Assembly: GCF_004923295.1 (NCBI RefSeq)
Contig: NZ_CP039634.1
Span: 949,001-1,013,000 of the forward strand
DNA length: 64,000 nt
Source of the DNA: Azospirillum sp. TSH100
Lineage (GTDB): Bacteria > Pseudomonadota > Alphaproteobacteria > Azospirillales > Azospirillaceae
Reading direction: 5' to 3'
Both the position numbers and the translations under genes were made by a program. Position 1 is the first letter of the stretch. Each line of letters opens with the position of its first letter. This document shows positions 8,444 through 19,130 of this stretch, one piece after another. The notes under the pieces were generated by a model. It had not been told where the DNA came from and searched no databases. It was given only the letters and a program-made list of their open reading frames with translations.

Positions 8444-9487
8444 ATGCAGTATCGTCCGCTCGGCCGCACCGGCCTGTCGGTCAGCGCCATCGGCCTCGGC
8501 ACCATGACCTGGGGCCGCCAGAACACCGAGGCCGAAGGCCATGCCCAGATGGACGCGGCACTCGACCGCGGCATCAATTTCTGGGACACGGCGGAGATGT
8601 ACGCCATCCCGCCCACCGCCGACACCTATGGCAAGACCGAGGAGGTGATCGGCAACTGGTTCCAGTCGCGCGGCAAGCGCGACAAGGTGATCCTCGCCAG
8701 CAAGATCATCGGCCTGCCGGCCGGCGGCTTCGGCTGGGTGCGCGAGGGCAAGTCGCGGCTGGACCGCGCCAACGTCTTTGCGGCGGTCGAGGCCAGTCTG
8801 TCGCGGCTGAAGACCGACTACATCGACCTCTACCAGATCCATTGGCCCGACCGCGTCACCAACCGCTTCGGCGTCCGCACCTACAAGCACAAGCCCGAGC
8901 AGGACGGCGTGCCGATCGAGGAGACGCTGGCGGCGCTGGCCGAGCTGGTGCAGGCCGGCAAGATCCGCCATGTCGGCCTGTCGAATGAGAGCCCGTGGGG
9001 CGTGATGCGCTGGCTGCACGCCGCCGAAATCGCCGGCCTGCCGCGCGTCGCCTCGATCCAGAACGCCTACAACCTGCTGAACCGGACCTTCGAGAACGGG
9101 TTGTCGGAAGTGGCCCTGCGCGAGGATGTCGGGCTGCTGGCCTATTCGCCGCTGGGCGCCGGCACCCTGACCGGCAAGTATCTGAACGGTGCCGTGCCGC
9201 CGGGCAGCCGCCGCGCGCTCGACCACCGGCCGTCGCGCTACGCCACCGTCAATGCCGATGCCGCGACGGAGGCCTATCTGGACATCGCCCGCCGCCACGG
9301 TCTGGCGCCCAACCAGATGGCCATCGCCTTCACAGTGCAGCAACCCTTCGTCACTTCGTCGCTGATCGGCGCGACGACGATGGAAACGCTGATCTCCAAC
9401 ATCGACTCCATCGACCTGACCCTGTCGCCGGAGGTGATGGCGGAGATCGACGCCATGCACAACCGCATGCCGGATCCGTGTCCGTAA
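8444..9487 (+). CDS. NADP(H)-dependent aldo/keto reductase (Tas-like)
   Basis: Encodes a 347-residue aldo/keto reductase, a TIM-barrel enzyme that reduces aldehydes and ketones with NADPH. The N-terminus MQYRPLGRTGLSVSAIGLGTMTWG and the catalytic tetrad region (Asp in FWDTAEMY, Lys in ILASKIIG, His in YQIHWPDR) are visible. Length and the NTEAEGHAQMDAALD segment match the Tas subgroup of E. coli, which has been implicated in tyrosine/prephenate-related complementation; the real substrate here is not evident. The start at 8444 has AAGGAA about 10 bases before it. It lies 30 bases after the FIST gene and may continue that operon. Confidence 0.94.
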   Translation: MQYRPLGRTGLSVSAIGLGTMTWGRQNTEAEGHAQMDAALDRGINFWDTAEMYAIPPTADTYGKTEEVIGNWFQSRGKRDKVILASKIIGLPAGGFGWVREGKSRLDRANVFAAVEASLSRLKTDYIDLYQIHWPDRVTNRFGVRTYKHKPEQDGVPIEETLAALAELVQAGKIRHVGLSNESPWGVMRWLHAAEIAGLPRVASIQNAYNLLNRTFENGLSEVALREDVGLLAYSPLGAGTLTGKYLNGAVPPGSRRALDHRPSRYATVNADAATEAYLDIARRHGLAPNQMAIAFTVQQPFVTSSLIGATTMETLISNIDSIDLTLSPEVMAEIDAMHNRMPDPCP

Positions 9488-9553
9488 GCTGTTCTGCGAC
9501 CCGCCCCTTTTCCGAAAGGGGGCGGGTGGTTGCAGCAACCCCGGAGGTGCCCG

Positions 9554-10102
9554 ATGCTCCGCCTGTTCGTCGCGCTCGACCTGACGGAAGAGGTTCGCCG
9601 GCGGCTGGCCGGTCTGGCCGGCGGGGTGCCCGGCGCGCGCTGGACCGAGCCTGAAACCATGCATCTGACCCTGCGCTTCATCGGCGAGGTGCCGGACGAT
9701 CAGGCGATGGACATCGACGCCGCGCTGGCGGAGCTGCGGGTGCCGGCCTTTTCCCTTACCCTCGACGGTGTCGGCGTGTTCGGTGCCGGCCGCAAGGCAA
9801 GGGTGCTGTGGGCGGGGGTGGAGCGCAGCGAGGCGCTGGCCCATCTCCAGGCCAAGGTCGAATCCGCCATCGTCCGCTGCGGCCTGCCGGCGGAGGAGCG
9901 GAAATTCTCCCCCCACGTCACGCTGGCCCGGCTGAAGGACGCGCCGGCCGACCGCATCGCCCGCTTCCTGTCCGATCGCGGCCTGTTCCGCGCCGGGCCG
10001 ATGCCGGTCGATCACCTCACCCTTTACCGCAGCCATCTCGGCAATGGCGGGGCTTTGTATGAGGCGTTGGGGGAGTATCCGCTTGAGCCGATCGCGCCTT
10101 AG
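9554..10102 (+). CDS. thpR: RNA 2',3'-cyclic phosphodiesterase ThpR (2H family)
   Basis: Encodes a 182-residue 2H phosphoesterase, formerly called 2'-5' RNA ligase. It opens 2',3'-cyclic phosphate ends of RNA to 2'-phosphates. The two HxTx motifs that form the active site are clear: HLTL in METMHLTLRFIGEV near residue 36 and HVTL in KFSPHVTLARL near 120. The N-terminus MLRLFVALDL is standard. The ATG at 9554 has GGAGG 7 bases before it. The stop overlaps by three bases the stop of the convergent diguanylate cyclase gene. Confidence 0.94.
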   Translation: MLRLFVALDLTEEVRRRLAGLAGGVPGARWTEPETMHLTLRFIGEVPDDQAMDIDAALAELRVPAFSLTLDGVGVFGAGRKARVLWAGVERSEALAHLQAKVESAIVRCGLPAEERKFSPHVTLARLKDAPADRIARFLSDRGLFRAGPMPVDHLTLYRSHLGNGGALYEALGEYPLEPIAP

Positions 10103-11289
10103 GCGGTGATGCTGTCCCAGGGCTCGGCTTCGGCCTGCGGCGCAGCGGCGCTGCCGCAGGAGACCACCCGGTCCTTGCCCTCCTGCTTGGCGCGGTACAT
10201 GCGCTGATCGGCCAGTTCCACCAGTGACTCCCAATCGATGGGGCGATCGGCGGTCTGTTCGGCGATGCCGATGCTGGCGGTCTGCAAGGTACTGTCCGGC
10301 CGCTTGCCGAAGCCGGCGCGGCGCATCCGCTCCACCGCGATCATGGCGCCATTCACCGGTGTGTCGGGCATGACGACCAGGAACTCCTCGCCGCCCCAGC
10401 GGATCAGCGCGTCGGACTGGCGCAGCAGGCTGCGGATGGTGTTGGCGGCATGGCGCAGGACGCGGTCGCCCTCCTCATGCCCGTGGCGGTCGTTCACCGC
10501 CTTGAAGTCGTCCAGGTCGACGAAGATCACCGTCAGCGGCTGCCCGGTGCGTTCGGCATGGGCGACCTGGAGTTTCAGCAACTCCTCGCCGATGCGGCGG
10601 GAGAAGGCACCGGTCAGCGCATCGTGCGCCGCCTGTTCCAGCAGCGCGATCATGAAGTGCAGCTGGCTGATCGCCGCCAGCGTCGCCACCACCGCGATCA
10701 GCGCCAGCAGCCACAGGGCGCTGATGTAGGACGGGAACGGCATCACCAACGACCCGTAGAAGCCGGCGGCCAGATGGGCGCCCAGCATCGGTGCTGCGAA
10801 CAGCGCCCCCTCCACCGCGGTCAGCGGGAAGACGCTGAGGCCCGCCACCATCACGAAGGGCAGATAGCCGTAGCCGGCGCTGACGGCGATGCGCAGGTCG
10901 TCGACGCCCTGGTTGCAGAGCAGCGGGTGTGAGACGGCGAAGAACAGGGTCGGGATCGCCAGAAGGGCAGCCAGCCGTCCCCAGGCGCAGGTCATGTCCT
11001 CGCAGGAGCGGCTGTCGAAGGCGAGCGCCAGGAAGGCGGCGCTGGCGGTCAGGCGCAGCAGGATCAGCCAGATCGCCAGCGACCATTCGAAGACGGTGAC
11101 GTCGATGGCGATCCACAAGGGCGTCAGGATGCCGAAGATCAACGCCACCATGCGAACGCGCGACTGTATCATCGCGGCACGGCGACGTTGCAGGATCGGC
11201 GTGTGTCCCGCCGGCAGGATCAGGTCGGGCAGTTCGTCGCTGCGGACGAAGGCACCGAACAGCGTGGCGAGAAGCCTCTCAACCCGCAT
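10099..11289 (-). CDS. Membrane-bound GGDEF diguanylate cyclase
   Basis: Encodes a 396-residue protein with an N-terminal cytosolic lead (about 50 residues), roughly six hydrophobic helices (about 55-215) and a C-terminal GGDEF domain (about 230-380). The active motif is RWGGEEFLVVMP, and the metal site is in IFVDLDDFKAVND, so cyclic-di-GMP synthesis is expected. I do not see the RxxD inhibitory site five residues before the GGEEF motif; the sequence there is RQSDALIRWGGEEF, so an RQSD is present eight residues upstream, slightly off the usual spacing. The membrane part resembles a MASE-type sensor but I cannot assign a class. The ATG at 11289 was chosen because upstream in-frame sequence is not membrane-like. 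Confidence 0.9.
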   Translation of the reverse strand: MRVERLLATLFGAFVRSDELPDLILPAGHTPILQRRRAAMIQSRVRMVALIFGILTPLWIAIDVTVFEWSLAIWLILLRLTASAAFLALAFDSRSCEDMTCAWGRLAALLAIPTLFFAVSHPLLCNQGVDDLRIAVSAGYGYLPFVMVAGLSVFPLTAVEGALFAAPMLGAHLAAGFYGSLVMPFPSYISALWLLALIAVVATLAAISQLHFMIALLEQAAHDALTGAFSRRIGEELLKLQVAHAERTGQPLTVIFVDLDDFKAVNDRHGHEEGDRVLRHAANTIRSLLRQSDALIRWGGEEFLVVMPDTPVNGAMIAVERMRRAGFGKRPDSTLQTASIGIAEQTADRPIDWESLVELADQRMYRAKQEGKDRVVSCGSAAAPQAEAEPWDSITA

Positions 11290-11435
11290 CAGGCAGCCTG
11301 CCCCCGGCAGTGGCCGGACATGTCGCCAATGGATTAGCCATCCTGGGTGATTACACGTGCATGACCGGGCCTTCAACGGCTTTCGCGTGGAAATGGCTTA
11401 TGGCCCGGCGGAAAACACGGAAAGATCCCAGCGTG

Positions 11436-11477
11436 CGACAAAAAGTAACGGGCGGTGCGTCGCAGACGCACCGCCCG
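11436..11477 (-). terminator. Rho-independent terminator after dnaJ
   Basis: A perfect 13-bp stem (11449-11461 with 11465-11477) with a 3-base loop is followed on the minus strand by TTACTTTTTG. It lies 27 bases beyond the dnaJ stop and should end the dnaK-dnaJ transcript. Confidence 0.9.
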
Positions 11478-11504
11478 TACAGATCACCCGCGATTGTCGG
11501 CTGA

Positions 11505-12656
11505 TCAGTCCTTCAGGTCTTCCCAAAGCTCCTTCACCTTGGCGAAGAAACCCTCCGACTGCGGGTTCGACCCTTCCTTGCCGGCACCTTCGAACTCGCG
11601 CAACAGTTCCTGCTGGCGCTTGGTCAGGTTCACCGGGGTTTCCACCACCGCCTGGATGTACATGTCGCCGCGCTGGGCGCTGCGCAGCACCGACATGCCC
11701 TTGCCCTTGATGCGGAACTGGTGGCCGGACTGGGTACCCGGCGGGACCGTCACCTTGGTGCGGCTGCCGTCGATGGTCGGCACCTCCACCGACCCGCCAA
11801 GCGCCGCCGTGGTCATCGGGATCGGCACCCGGCAGTGGATGTTGGCGCCGTCACGCTGGAAGATCGGGTGCGGAGCGATTGCCAGGAAGATGTAGAGGTC
11901 GCCGGCCGGCGCCCCGCGCAGCCCCGCTTCACCCTCGCCCGCCAGACGGATGCGGGTGCCATCCTCGACACCGGCGGGGATGTTGACCTGCAGGGTCTTT
12001 TCCTTGCGCAGACGGCCGGAGCCGCCGCAGTTCTTGCAGGCATCCTTGATGACCTTGCCGGCGCCGTGGCAGCCGGGGCAGGTCCGCTCGATGGTGAAGA
12101 AGCCCTGCTGCGCCCGCACCTTGCCGTGACCCTGGCAGGTCGGGCAGGTGATCGGCTGGGTTCCCGACGCGGCACCGGAACCGTTGCAGCTGTCGCACTG
12201 CACGGTGGTGGGGACGCGGATGGTGGTCTGGGTGCCCTTGAAGGCCTCCTCCAGCCCGATCTCCAGATTGTAGCGCAGATCCTGGCCGCGGCCGGACGCT
12301 CCGCCGCCGCCGCGGCGCCCGCCCATGAACTCGCCGAACATCTCGTCGAAGATGTCGGCGAAGCCACCGCCGCCGCCGAAGTCGAAGTTGAAGCCGCCGG
12401 CGCCCGCACCCGGTCCCGGACCACGGCCACCCTCGAAGGCGGCGTGGCCGAACCGGTCGTAGGCCGCGCGCTTCTGATCGTCCTTCAGGACGTCATACGC
12501 CTCGCTGATTTCCTTGAACTTCTGCTCGGCGTCCTTGTCACCCTGGTTGCGGTCCGGGTGGTACTGCATCGCCATCTTGCGATAAGCCTTTTTCAGCTCA
12601 TCCGCGCTGGCGTTCTTCGCCACACCGAGCAGCTCGTAATAATCCTGTTTCGCCAT
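11505..12656 (-). CDS. dnaJ: Chaperone DnaJ
   Basis: Encodes the 383-residue Hsp40 co-chaperone that delivers unfolded substrates to DnaK and stimulates its ATPase. In order: J domain (about 1-70) with HPD in QYHPDRN, Gly/Phe-rich linker (about 75-135), zinc-finger region with four CxxCxGxG motifs ([32 protein letters not shown]; about 145-215) and C-terminal substrate-binding domain. It is therefore a full type I DnaJ. The ATG at 12656 begins the canonical [12 protein letters not shown]. It follows dnaK by 151 bases on the same strand, the common alphaproteobacterial order. Confidence 0.98.
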   Translation of the reverse strand: MAKQDYYELLGVAKNASADELKKAYRKMAMQYHPDRNQGDKDAEQKFKEISEAYDVLKDDQKRAAYDRFGHAAFEGGRGPGPGAGAGGFNFDFGGGGGFADIFDEMFGEFMGGRRGGGGASGRGQDLRYNLEIGLEEAFKGTQTTIRVPTTVQCDSCNGSGAASGTQPITCPTCQGHGKVRAQQGFFTIERTCPGCHGAGKVIKDACKNCGGSGRLRKEKTLQVNIPAGVEDGTRIRLAGEGEAGLRGAPAGDLYIFLAIAPHPIFQRDGANIHCRVPIPMTTAALGGSVEVPTIDGSRTKVTVPPGTQSGHQFRIKGKGMSVLRSAQRGDMYIQAVVETPVNLTKRQQELLREFEGAGKEGSNPQSEGFFAKVKELWEDLKD

Positions 12657-12731
12657 GGGGGCCGACCGCCTTTGAGTCGTTCTGGTCCAAACTGTCCGCG
12701 TCGCGTCGGAGCCTGACCCCAGCATACCGAA

Positions 12732-12760
12732 GGCCCGCCGCCGGGGAAAGGCGGCGGGCC
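12732..12760 (-). other. GC-rich hairpin between dnaK and dnaJ
   Basis: An 11-bp perfect stem (12732-12742 with 12750-12760) with a 7-base loop lies 48 bases after the dnaK stop. On the minus strand the following bases are TTCGGTATG, not a T tract. It is more likely a partial terminator or mRNA-stability element that sets the dnaK:dnaJ ratio than a full terminator. Confidence 0.6.
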
Positions 12761-12807
12761 ATCGATGCTCGCGTCAGGTCCGTATCAAAAAGAAGCTGGC
12801 GTCGGGT

Positions 12808-14724
<1,917 letters not shown>

Positions 14725-14887
14725 GTTCAGCCTCTTTCGTTCGGCAGATGCGTGGCGGCCCGTCTGGTCCGGCACCGCCGCGATCCCCATTGGGTCGGTG
14801 AAACGTCGGTGGAGCGCTTGGGGGTCCGGTCCGCGGGGAAGCGACGCTCAAGAGCGATGCCCCCGGGTCCGACCCGTGCTGGCGGAG

Positions 14888-14915
14888 ATATAGGCGGAGC
14901 CGTTTCGGGCTGCAA
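14888..14915 (-). promoter_or_regulatory. dnaK: Candidate dnaK promoter (sigma32/sigma70-like)
   Basis: Reading the minus strand, TTGCAG (14915-14910) is followed after 16 bases by CTATAT (14893-14888). Alphaproteobacterial heat-shock promoters have CTTG-type -35 and CYTATNT-type -10 elements, and the extended -10 here is CCTATAT. The match at -35 is partial. The site is about 165 bases before the dnaK start. Confidence 0.4.
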
Positions 14916-14979
14916 CAGGGTGGCGCGCCTTTCGGCCCGCAAAAGCGGGGAAAAATCGCCGCCGCGACATCCTTTGCCA

Positions 14980-15361
14980 CACCGGCGCCGCCACGCTGCC
15001 CCCGGCAATAGAATACTTGCGTATTCAAGTACGCAATCACGAGTATCCGGATATTCAGCGCAGATGATTCAAATCGTCACAGGTGTTACAAGTGATTAAT
15101 CCTTAGCTTTTGAACTAGCCAAGGAAGTTAACCTTTCATTAACAAGCAACCGCGTGCAAAGCTGCGCCCAATCAATTCGCGGTTGCTGTGATTATTCATG
15201 ATCCGGCGAATCAATTAGTGAAAGCTCAAAAGGAATATGCTATCTCGTTTGTCTATAGGGGGTGACCGCAAGGGGATGCGGCCGGCGCTGCCGCCGATGC
15301 CACAGCCGGAGCATGCGGTTCCTTGGCGATGCTGGTCACACAGGTGTGAAAGGGAAGCGCG
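14980..15361. other. AT-rich intergenic region with overlapping inverted repeats
   Basis: This stretch between dnaK and the next small gene is far more AT-rich than its surroundings. Overlapping inverted repeats occupy 15011-15036: GAATAC/GTATTC (15011, 15021), TACTTG/CAAGTA (15014, 15026) and TTGCGTA/TACGCAA (15017, 15030). Farther on, GCAACCGCG (15146-15154) is mirrored by CGCGGTTGC (15178-15186). I see no open frame with normal codon use. It looks like a regulator-binding region. Confidence 0.55.
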
Positions 15362-15565
15362 ATGATGGACGAACGACGCGATGTGGCCCTGGCCATCAAG
15401 TCCTGCCTGGACAGCCTGATGAGCGATGCGACCCGGTGCGATCTGGACGACCTGGCGCGCTTCATCAGCCTCGCCTCCCTCGCCGCCGAAGAGGCCGCCG
15501 TCGCCCACGACCCGCAGGCGGTCCGGCTGAAGGCGTTGATGGCCACCGGCGCCGGCCACTGCTGA
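15362..15565 (+). CDS. Small helical hypothetical protein (67 aa)
   Basis: I do not recognise this protein. Its codons have the strong G/C preference in third position seen in neighbouring genes, which supports a real gene. The sequence starts MMDERRDVALAIKSCLDSL and is predicted to be helical, with acidic and Ala-rich segments and three cysteines (positions 15 and 26 and the last residue). AGGGA lies 6-11 bases before the start. It stands alone between the AT-rich region and a convergent hypothetical gene. No membrane segment or signal peptide is seen. Confidence 0.6.
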   Translation: MMDERRDVALAIKSCLDSLMSDATRCDLDDLARFISLASLAAEEAAVAHDPQAVRLKALMATGAGHC

Positions 15566-15674
15566 CCGGCAGTCCTTACCGGCCATTCCCAGGATAGAGC
15601 AGCCATCGGCGGAGTGGTGTCGGCGCACCGGTCATGAACTGGTCATGACAGGCGGAGTCGGATGGTCCTCCTCC

Positions 15675-16205
15675 TTACAGTATCTCGGCATTGCGGATGG
15701 CGTCGTCGATCCGGCCCAGCATCTCGGCGCAGGATTCGTCGCCATCCATCAGGTCGGGCAGCGCGAAACTGAACATGGCCACCGCGGCGACCGATCCCGC
15801 CGCATCGGCCCGCTCCGCCCCGACCAGCCACAAATAATGGGTCTCAGCCCGGCCATCCTCTTCCGTCCGCATCATCGCCTGGGCGATCACGGCTCCGTCC
15901 GCCCGGCTTTCCACCATCCGGTCGCCCGCCCGCTGGTCCTGTGGCCTGACGAAGCGCAGGGCCATTTCCTGCAAGGTGGCGGCGGTTCCGCCGGAGTCCG
16001 GCCGCGGCGTCACCCGGTCGGTCACCAGCCGCAGCACGCCGGCGGCCGGCGGCGGCGGCCGGAAGGTGCTGACCGCTTGGCCTTCATGCTCTTCCACGTC
16101 GACCGCCCAGCCGGCCGGCAGCCGGAACCGCACCGTATCGGCCCAGCCGATGTCGGAGCCCTGCGTGTTGCCCTGTGCGTTGGGTGAATAGGTATCGTCG
16201 GCCAT
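15675..16205 (-). CDS. Hypothetical soluble protein (176 aa)
   Basis: I do not recognise a family. The 176-residue product begins MADDTYSPNAQGNTQ and has no signal peptide or membrane helix. A central basic/acidic alternating segment and a C-terminal half with ETHYLWLVGAERADAAG and FALPDLMDGD suggest a small alpha/beta fold of the kind found in proteins annotated only as hypothetical. GGGAGC lies 7 bases before the ATG at 16205. Codon use is native. It lies 131 bases downstream of the degenerate deacetylase gene on the same strand, so cotranscription is possible. Confidence 0.7.
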   Translation of the reverse strand: MADDTYSPNAQGNTQGSDIGWADTVRFRLPAGWAVDVEEHEGQAVSTFRPPPPAAGVLRLVTDRVTPRPDSGGTAATLQEMALRFVRPQDQRAGDRMVESRADGAVIAQAMMRTEEDGRAETHYLWLVGAERADAAGSVAAVAMFSFALPDLMDGDESCAEMLGRIDDAIRNAEIL

Positions 16206-16336
16206 CGCCCGCTCCCGAAAATCGCCGCGTGCCTCGCTATGGCACACCGGGGCCGGCACCATAGGCGGCACCCGTCCTGCCGCCAATACCCGATTGAACC
16301 GGTCGGGAACGTCCCCGGAACCGATGCAGGAACCGC

Positions 16337-17389
16337 TTATTCCGGAATCAGGAACTGTACACCCAGCCAACGCCAACGGCCCTCGGCAGCCGGGAGGGTG
16401 CAGTTGACGCGGGCACGGCCTGGCGGGAAGGGATCGCGGATGCGGACCTCCACCCGGTCCTCGGCGATGCGTTCCAGCGCAGTGCGGCCCTGGCCGGTGG
16501 CGAAACAGGCCAGCTTGGAGCTGTCGCCCACGCCATCGGCAATCGTGAAGCCCAGCGGTGGCGGATTGACGGTGACCAGCGGATCGTCGGGCGTCAGGTC
16601 CGACACCGGCAGCGGCAGCGCGTTGGCCGCCAGCTCGAACCGGTCGGCGCTGCCATAGGTTTCGTTCATGACGAAGCGCGGCAGGCTCCAGGGATCGGCC
16701 TGTGGGTGCAGGACGCCGGACTGCTGGCCGAAGGCGGCGGTGAAGCCTTGGTCGATCACCAGCTGCCGCACGGCCAGTGAATATTCACCTTGCGGGTAGG
16801 CGATGACCGCCGGGCGGCGTCCCAGTTCCGCCTGGAAGCGGTCTGACATCCGGCGCAGGTCGGCGGCCAACTGATCGGGGCTGCGCGCCAGCATCGACTG
16901 GGTGGAGGTGCCGAGCGCCCCGATGGTGACGCCGGCTGCCGCCAGCTGGCGTATTTCGCCCCAGGTCATGTGGGCGGGGGAGCCGCGATCCACCGGATCG
17001 GTGGCGACGAACAGGGTGAAGGGGAGGTTGGCCGCCTTCAGCCGCGGCCAGGCCTCGGTAAAGGCGGAGCGGCTGGCCTCGTCGATGGTGATCGCCACCG
17101 TGCGGTCGGGCAGCGGCTTGCCGGTGCGCAGGGCGTCGAGAATTTTCGGCAGAGGCAGGACGTTGTAATCCCCATCGGTCAGCTCGTCCAAATGGGCCTC
17201 GAACTGATCGATGCGGATGCTGATCGAAGGATTCTGGTCCTCGCCGAAGCGGTCATAGGCGAACACCACCGCGCTGGCGCCCGGCTGAGAGGCGGCTTCG
17301 GCGGCGGCGGGCCGGGACACCGGCACGAACACGGTCCAGACGGACAGTGCTGCGGCGGCGAGTACCGTGACGGCACGACGGAACGGCAT
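16337..17389 (-). CDS. NodB-fold polysaccharide deacetylase family protein with lost metal site
   Basis: Encodes a 350-residue secreted protein: signal peptide about 1-33 ending in an Ala-rich site, then a NodB homology domain (about 45-250) and an extra C-terminal beta-rich part (about 260-350). Fold marks are kept: TVAITIDEASRSAF (motif 1), MTWGEIRQLAAAGVTIG, and VIAYPQGEYS (motif 3). In motif 1 the catalytic-base Asp remains but the metal Asp is Glu. In motif 2 the two zinc histidines of the usual SHTxxH are replaced (GALGTSTQS). It is therefore probably not a normal metal-dependent deacetylase. It precedes a hypothetical gene and follows a D-Ala-D-Ala dipeptidase gene, suggesting a cell-envelope role. 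Confidence 0.85.
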   Translation of the reverse strand: MPFRRAVTVLAAAALSVWTVFVPVSRPAAAEAASQPGASAVVFAYDRFGEDQNPSISIRIDQFEAHLDELTDGDYNVLPLPKILDALRTGKPLPDRTVAITIDEASRSAFTEAWPRLKAANLPFTLFVATDPVDRGSPAHMTWGEIRQLAAAGVTIGALGTSTQSMLARSPDQLAADLRRMSDRFQAELGRRPAVIAYPQGEYSLAVRQLVIDQGFTAAFGQQSGVLHPQADPWSLPRFVMNETYGSADRFELAANALPLPVSDLTPDDPLVTVNPPPLGFTIADGVGDSSKLACFATGQGRTALERIAEDRVEVRIRDPFPPGRARVNCTLPAAEGRWRWLGVQFLIPE

Positions 17390-17610
17390 GGCGCCCTTGC
17401 GGAAAAGGCTGATCGGGGCGACCTCCGCCCCAACGCAAATGGTGTGCCATAGTCTCCGTCCTGCGAACAAGCGCCGTCCGCCGCTTTCCTGCGGAGGGCA
17501 GCGATGCGGTGCGCGCGTGCAACAATGGACCGGCGCCGACAAGGCACAAGTCCAGATAGCGGGACGGGCACCATCCGCCGGAGGCCGGTCCTGCCCCTGG
17601 ATAATCTGTT

Positions 17611-18228
17611 TTACATCAGCCGTCCGCCGGCCGCCGCGTCGGTCAGCAGCGGATAGCGCTCGGCGTTCGGCAGCTGATAGTGCCACCATTCCGACGGGTA
17701 ATGCTCCCACCCGGCGCCGACCATCACGCCCAGCAGCAGGGCGCGGTTGCGCTGCTGTTCGGTGGTCAGGTCGCTGCGGCCATGGTGCGACCGCTCGGTC
17801 ATCGCGTCGAACCCGGTGCCCATGTCAAGTGGCGTGCCCGTGCCGTCCACCAGCGTCAGGTCGATCGCCACACCGCGGGTGTGGTTGGAACCCAGGCGCG
17901 GGTCGGCGATGTAGGTGGGATCGGAAAATGCGTGCCAAAGCCTCCATTGCGCCTCAGCCGGGCGGAAGGCATCGTACACCCGCAGCCGGCAGCCGATGCC
18001 GCGGGCCAACCGGATGGCGTCGCCGAGCCGGCGGGCCGCATCCGGGTGCAGCAGGCACACCGCCGAGCGGTAGATCGGCGTGCCCGACAGATTGTCGGCG
18101 GTGGCGTAGAGAAGCTCCAGATCGATGTCGAAGGCCGGAGGCGTGATCTCGGTCAGCATGGAAAGGACAACCGTCGGCGTGTGGGGAAGACGAACGTCCT
18201 CTAGCATGGCCGCAACGCCATCTGCCAT
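17611..18228 (-). CDS. D-Ala-D-Ala dipeptidase (VanX/DdpX family)
   Basis: Encodes about 205 residues of a zinc dipeptidase of the M15D family, which cleaves free D-Ala-D-Ala, allowing its reuse or lowering its pool. Zinc ligands are visible in GSNHTRGVAIDLTL (SxHxxGxAxD) and in SEWWHYQL (ExxWH), and the Arg of YDAFRPAEAQ is the conserved transition-state residue. No clear signal peptide, so cytosolic, as for VanX. Start choice is uncertain: ATGs at 18228, 18207 and 18159 are all in frame and none has a strong ribosome site. The first keeps the longest sequence but VanX homology begins near the third. Vancomycin resistance is not implied. Confidence 0.88.
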   Translation of the reverse strand: MADGVAAMLEDVRLPHTPTVVLSMLTEITPPAFDIDLELLYATADNLSGTPIYRSAVCLLHPDAARRLGDAIRLARGIGCRLRVYDAFRPAEAQWRLWHAFSDPTYIADPRLGSNHTRGVAIDLTLVDGTGTPLDMGTGFDAMTERSHHGRSDLTTEQQRNRALLLGVMVGAGWEHYPSEWWHYQLPNAERYPLLTDAAAGGRLM

Positions 18229-18380
18229 GGTCGCGGATTTGAGGAATGCTGATCTGCCATTTCCGTGGGGGCGGCTGCCCCCACCAGGACGATTCCGGCC
18301 GGGGTGGCGATCCATGACGGCCGGGTGTGCGTATCATGAAACGTCCGCCTGCGTGACGCAGCGGTAAGGAAGGTGTGGTG

Positions 18381-19130
18381 ATGAAGGTTCTGGGTCTGGA
18401 TACGGCCACATCCGGCTGTTCGGCCGCCTTGTGGGATGGCACGGCCGGTCAGGATGCCGGCCGGGATGCCAATTGGGAGAAGGGTGCGCGCGTGACCGTC
18501 CGGCGCAGCCCGCCGATGGCACGCGGGCAGGCCGAGGTGCTCGTGCCGCTGGCGCAGGAGGTGCTGGCCGAGGCCGGCGCCGGTTTCGCCGACCTTGACC
18601 GCATCGCCGTCACCGTCGGGCCCGGCGCCTTCACCGGGTTGCGCATCGCGCTGGCCGCCGCTCGCGGTATCGCCGTCGCCCAGGACCTGCCGGTGATCGG
18701 CATCACCAGCTTCGACGCCATCGCCCACGGTGTGCCCGAGGCCGAGCGTGACGGCCGCTTCCTGCTGGTTGCCGTCGACAGCCGGCGTACCGAGCCCTTC
18801 CTTCAACTCTACGACGCGGATCTTGTCTCCGTCGGCGAACCGGCGATGCCCGATCCGGCGGCGATCCCCGGCTGGCTCGACGGACTGTATCCCTCCGGAC
18901 CGCTGCTCGTCGCCGGCGATGCGGCGGCGGCATTGGTCCCGTTGCTGTCCGGACGCGCCGATCTGGCCGTGGCGTCCGGTGACGGGCTGCCCGACGCCGC
19001 CGTGGTGGCGGCACTGGGCGCCGTCCGGCCTGCTGGCCTGCCGGCCGAACCCCTCTATCTCCGCCCGCCAGACGTCACCCTGCCGAAAAGCGCGGGAGCC
19101 AAGCCGCTACCGGGGGGAGCCGCGGCATGA
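18381..19130 (+). CDS. tsaB: tRNA threonylcarbamoyladenosine biosynthesis protein TsaB
   Basis: Encodes a 249-residue inactive paralogue of TsaD (YeaZ) that joins TsaD and TsaE to make the t6A modification on ANN-decoding tRNAs. The ASKHA fold opening VLGLDTATSGCSAAL and the segment ITVGPGAFTGLRIALAAARG near residues 75-95 are diagnostic. AAGGAAGG lies 7 bases before the ATG. It overlaps rimI by four bases (ATGA), the common tsaB-rimI arrangement. The region just upstream contains CTGCG-TGA-CGCAG (18349-18361). Confidence 0.95.
   Translation: MKVLGLDTATSGCSAALWDGTAGQDAGRDANWEKGARVTVRRSPPMARGQAEVLVPLAQEVLAEAGAGFADLDRIAVTVGPGAFTGLRIALAAARGIAVAQDLPVIGITSFDAIAHGVPEAERDGRFLLVAVDSRRTEPFLQLYDADLVSVGEPAMPDPAAIPGWLDGLYPSGPLLVAGDAAAALVPLLSGRADLAVASGDGLPDAAVVAALGAVRPAGLPAEPLYLRPPDVTLPKSAGAKPLPGGAAA

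Noticed and set aside
15215..15628. Minus-strand frame opposite the 67-residue gene
   Set aside because: Codon bias is right for the plus strand, not the minus strand; no ribosome site on the minus strand.
17611..18228. Vancomycin-resistance determinant (vanX)
   Set aside because: Only a VanX-like dipeptidase is present, without vanH or vanA; such genes are common in Gram-negative peptidoglycan turnover.
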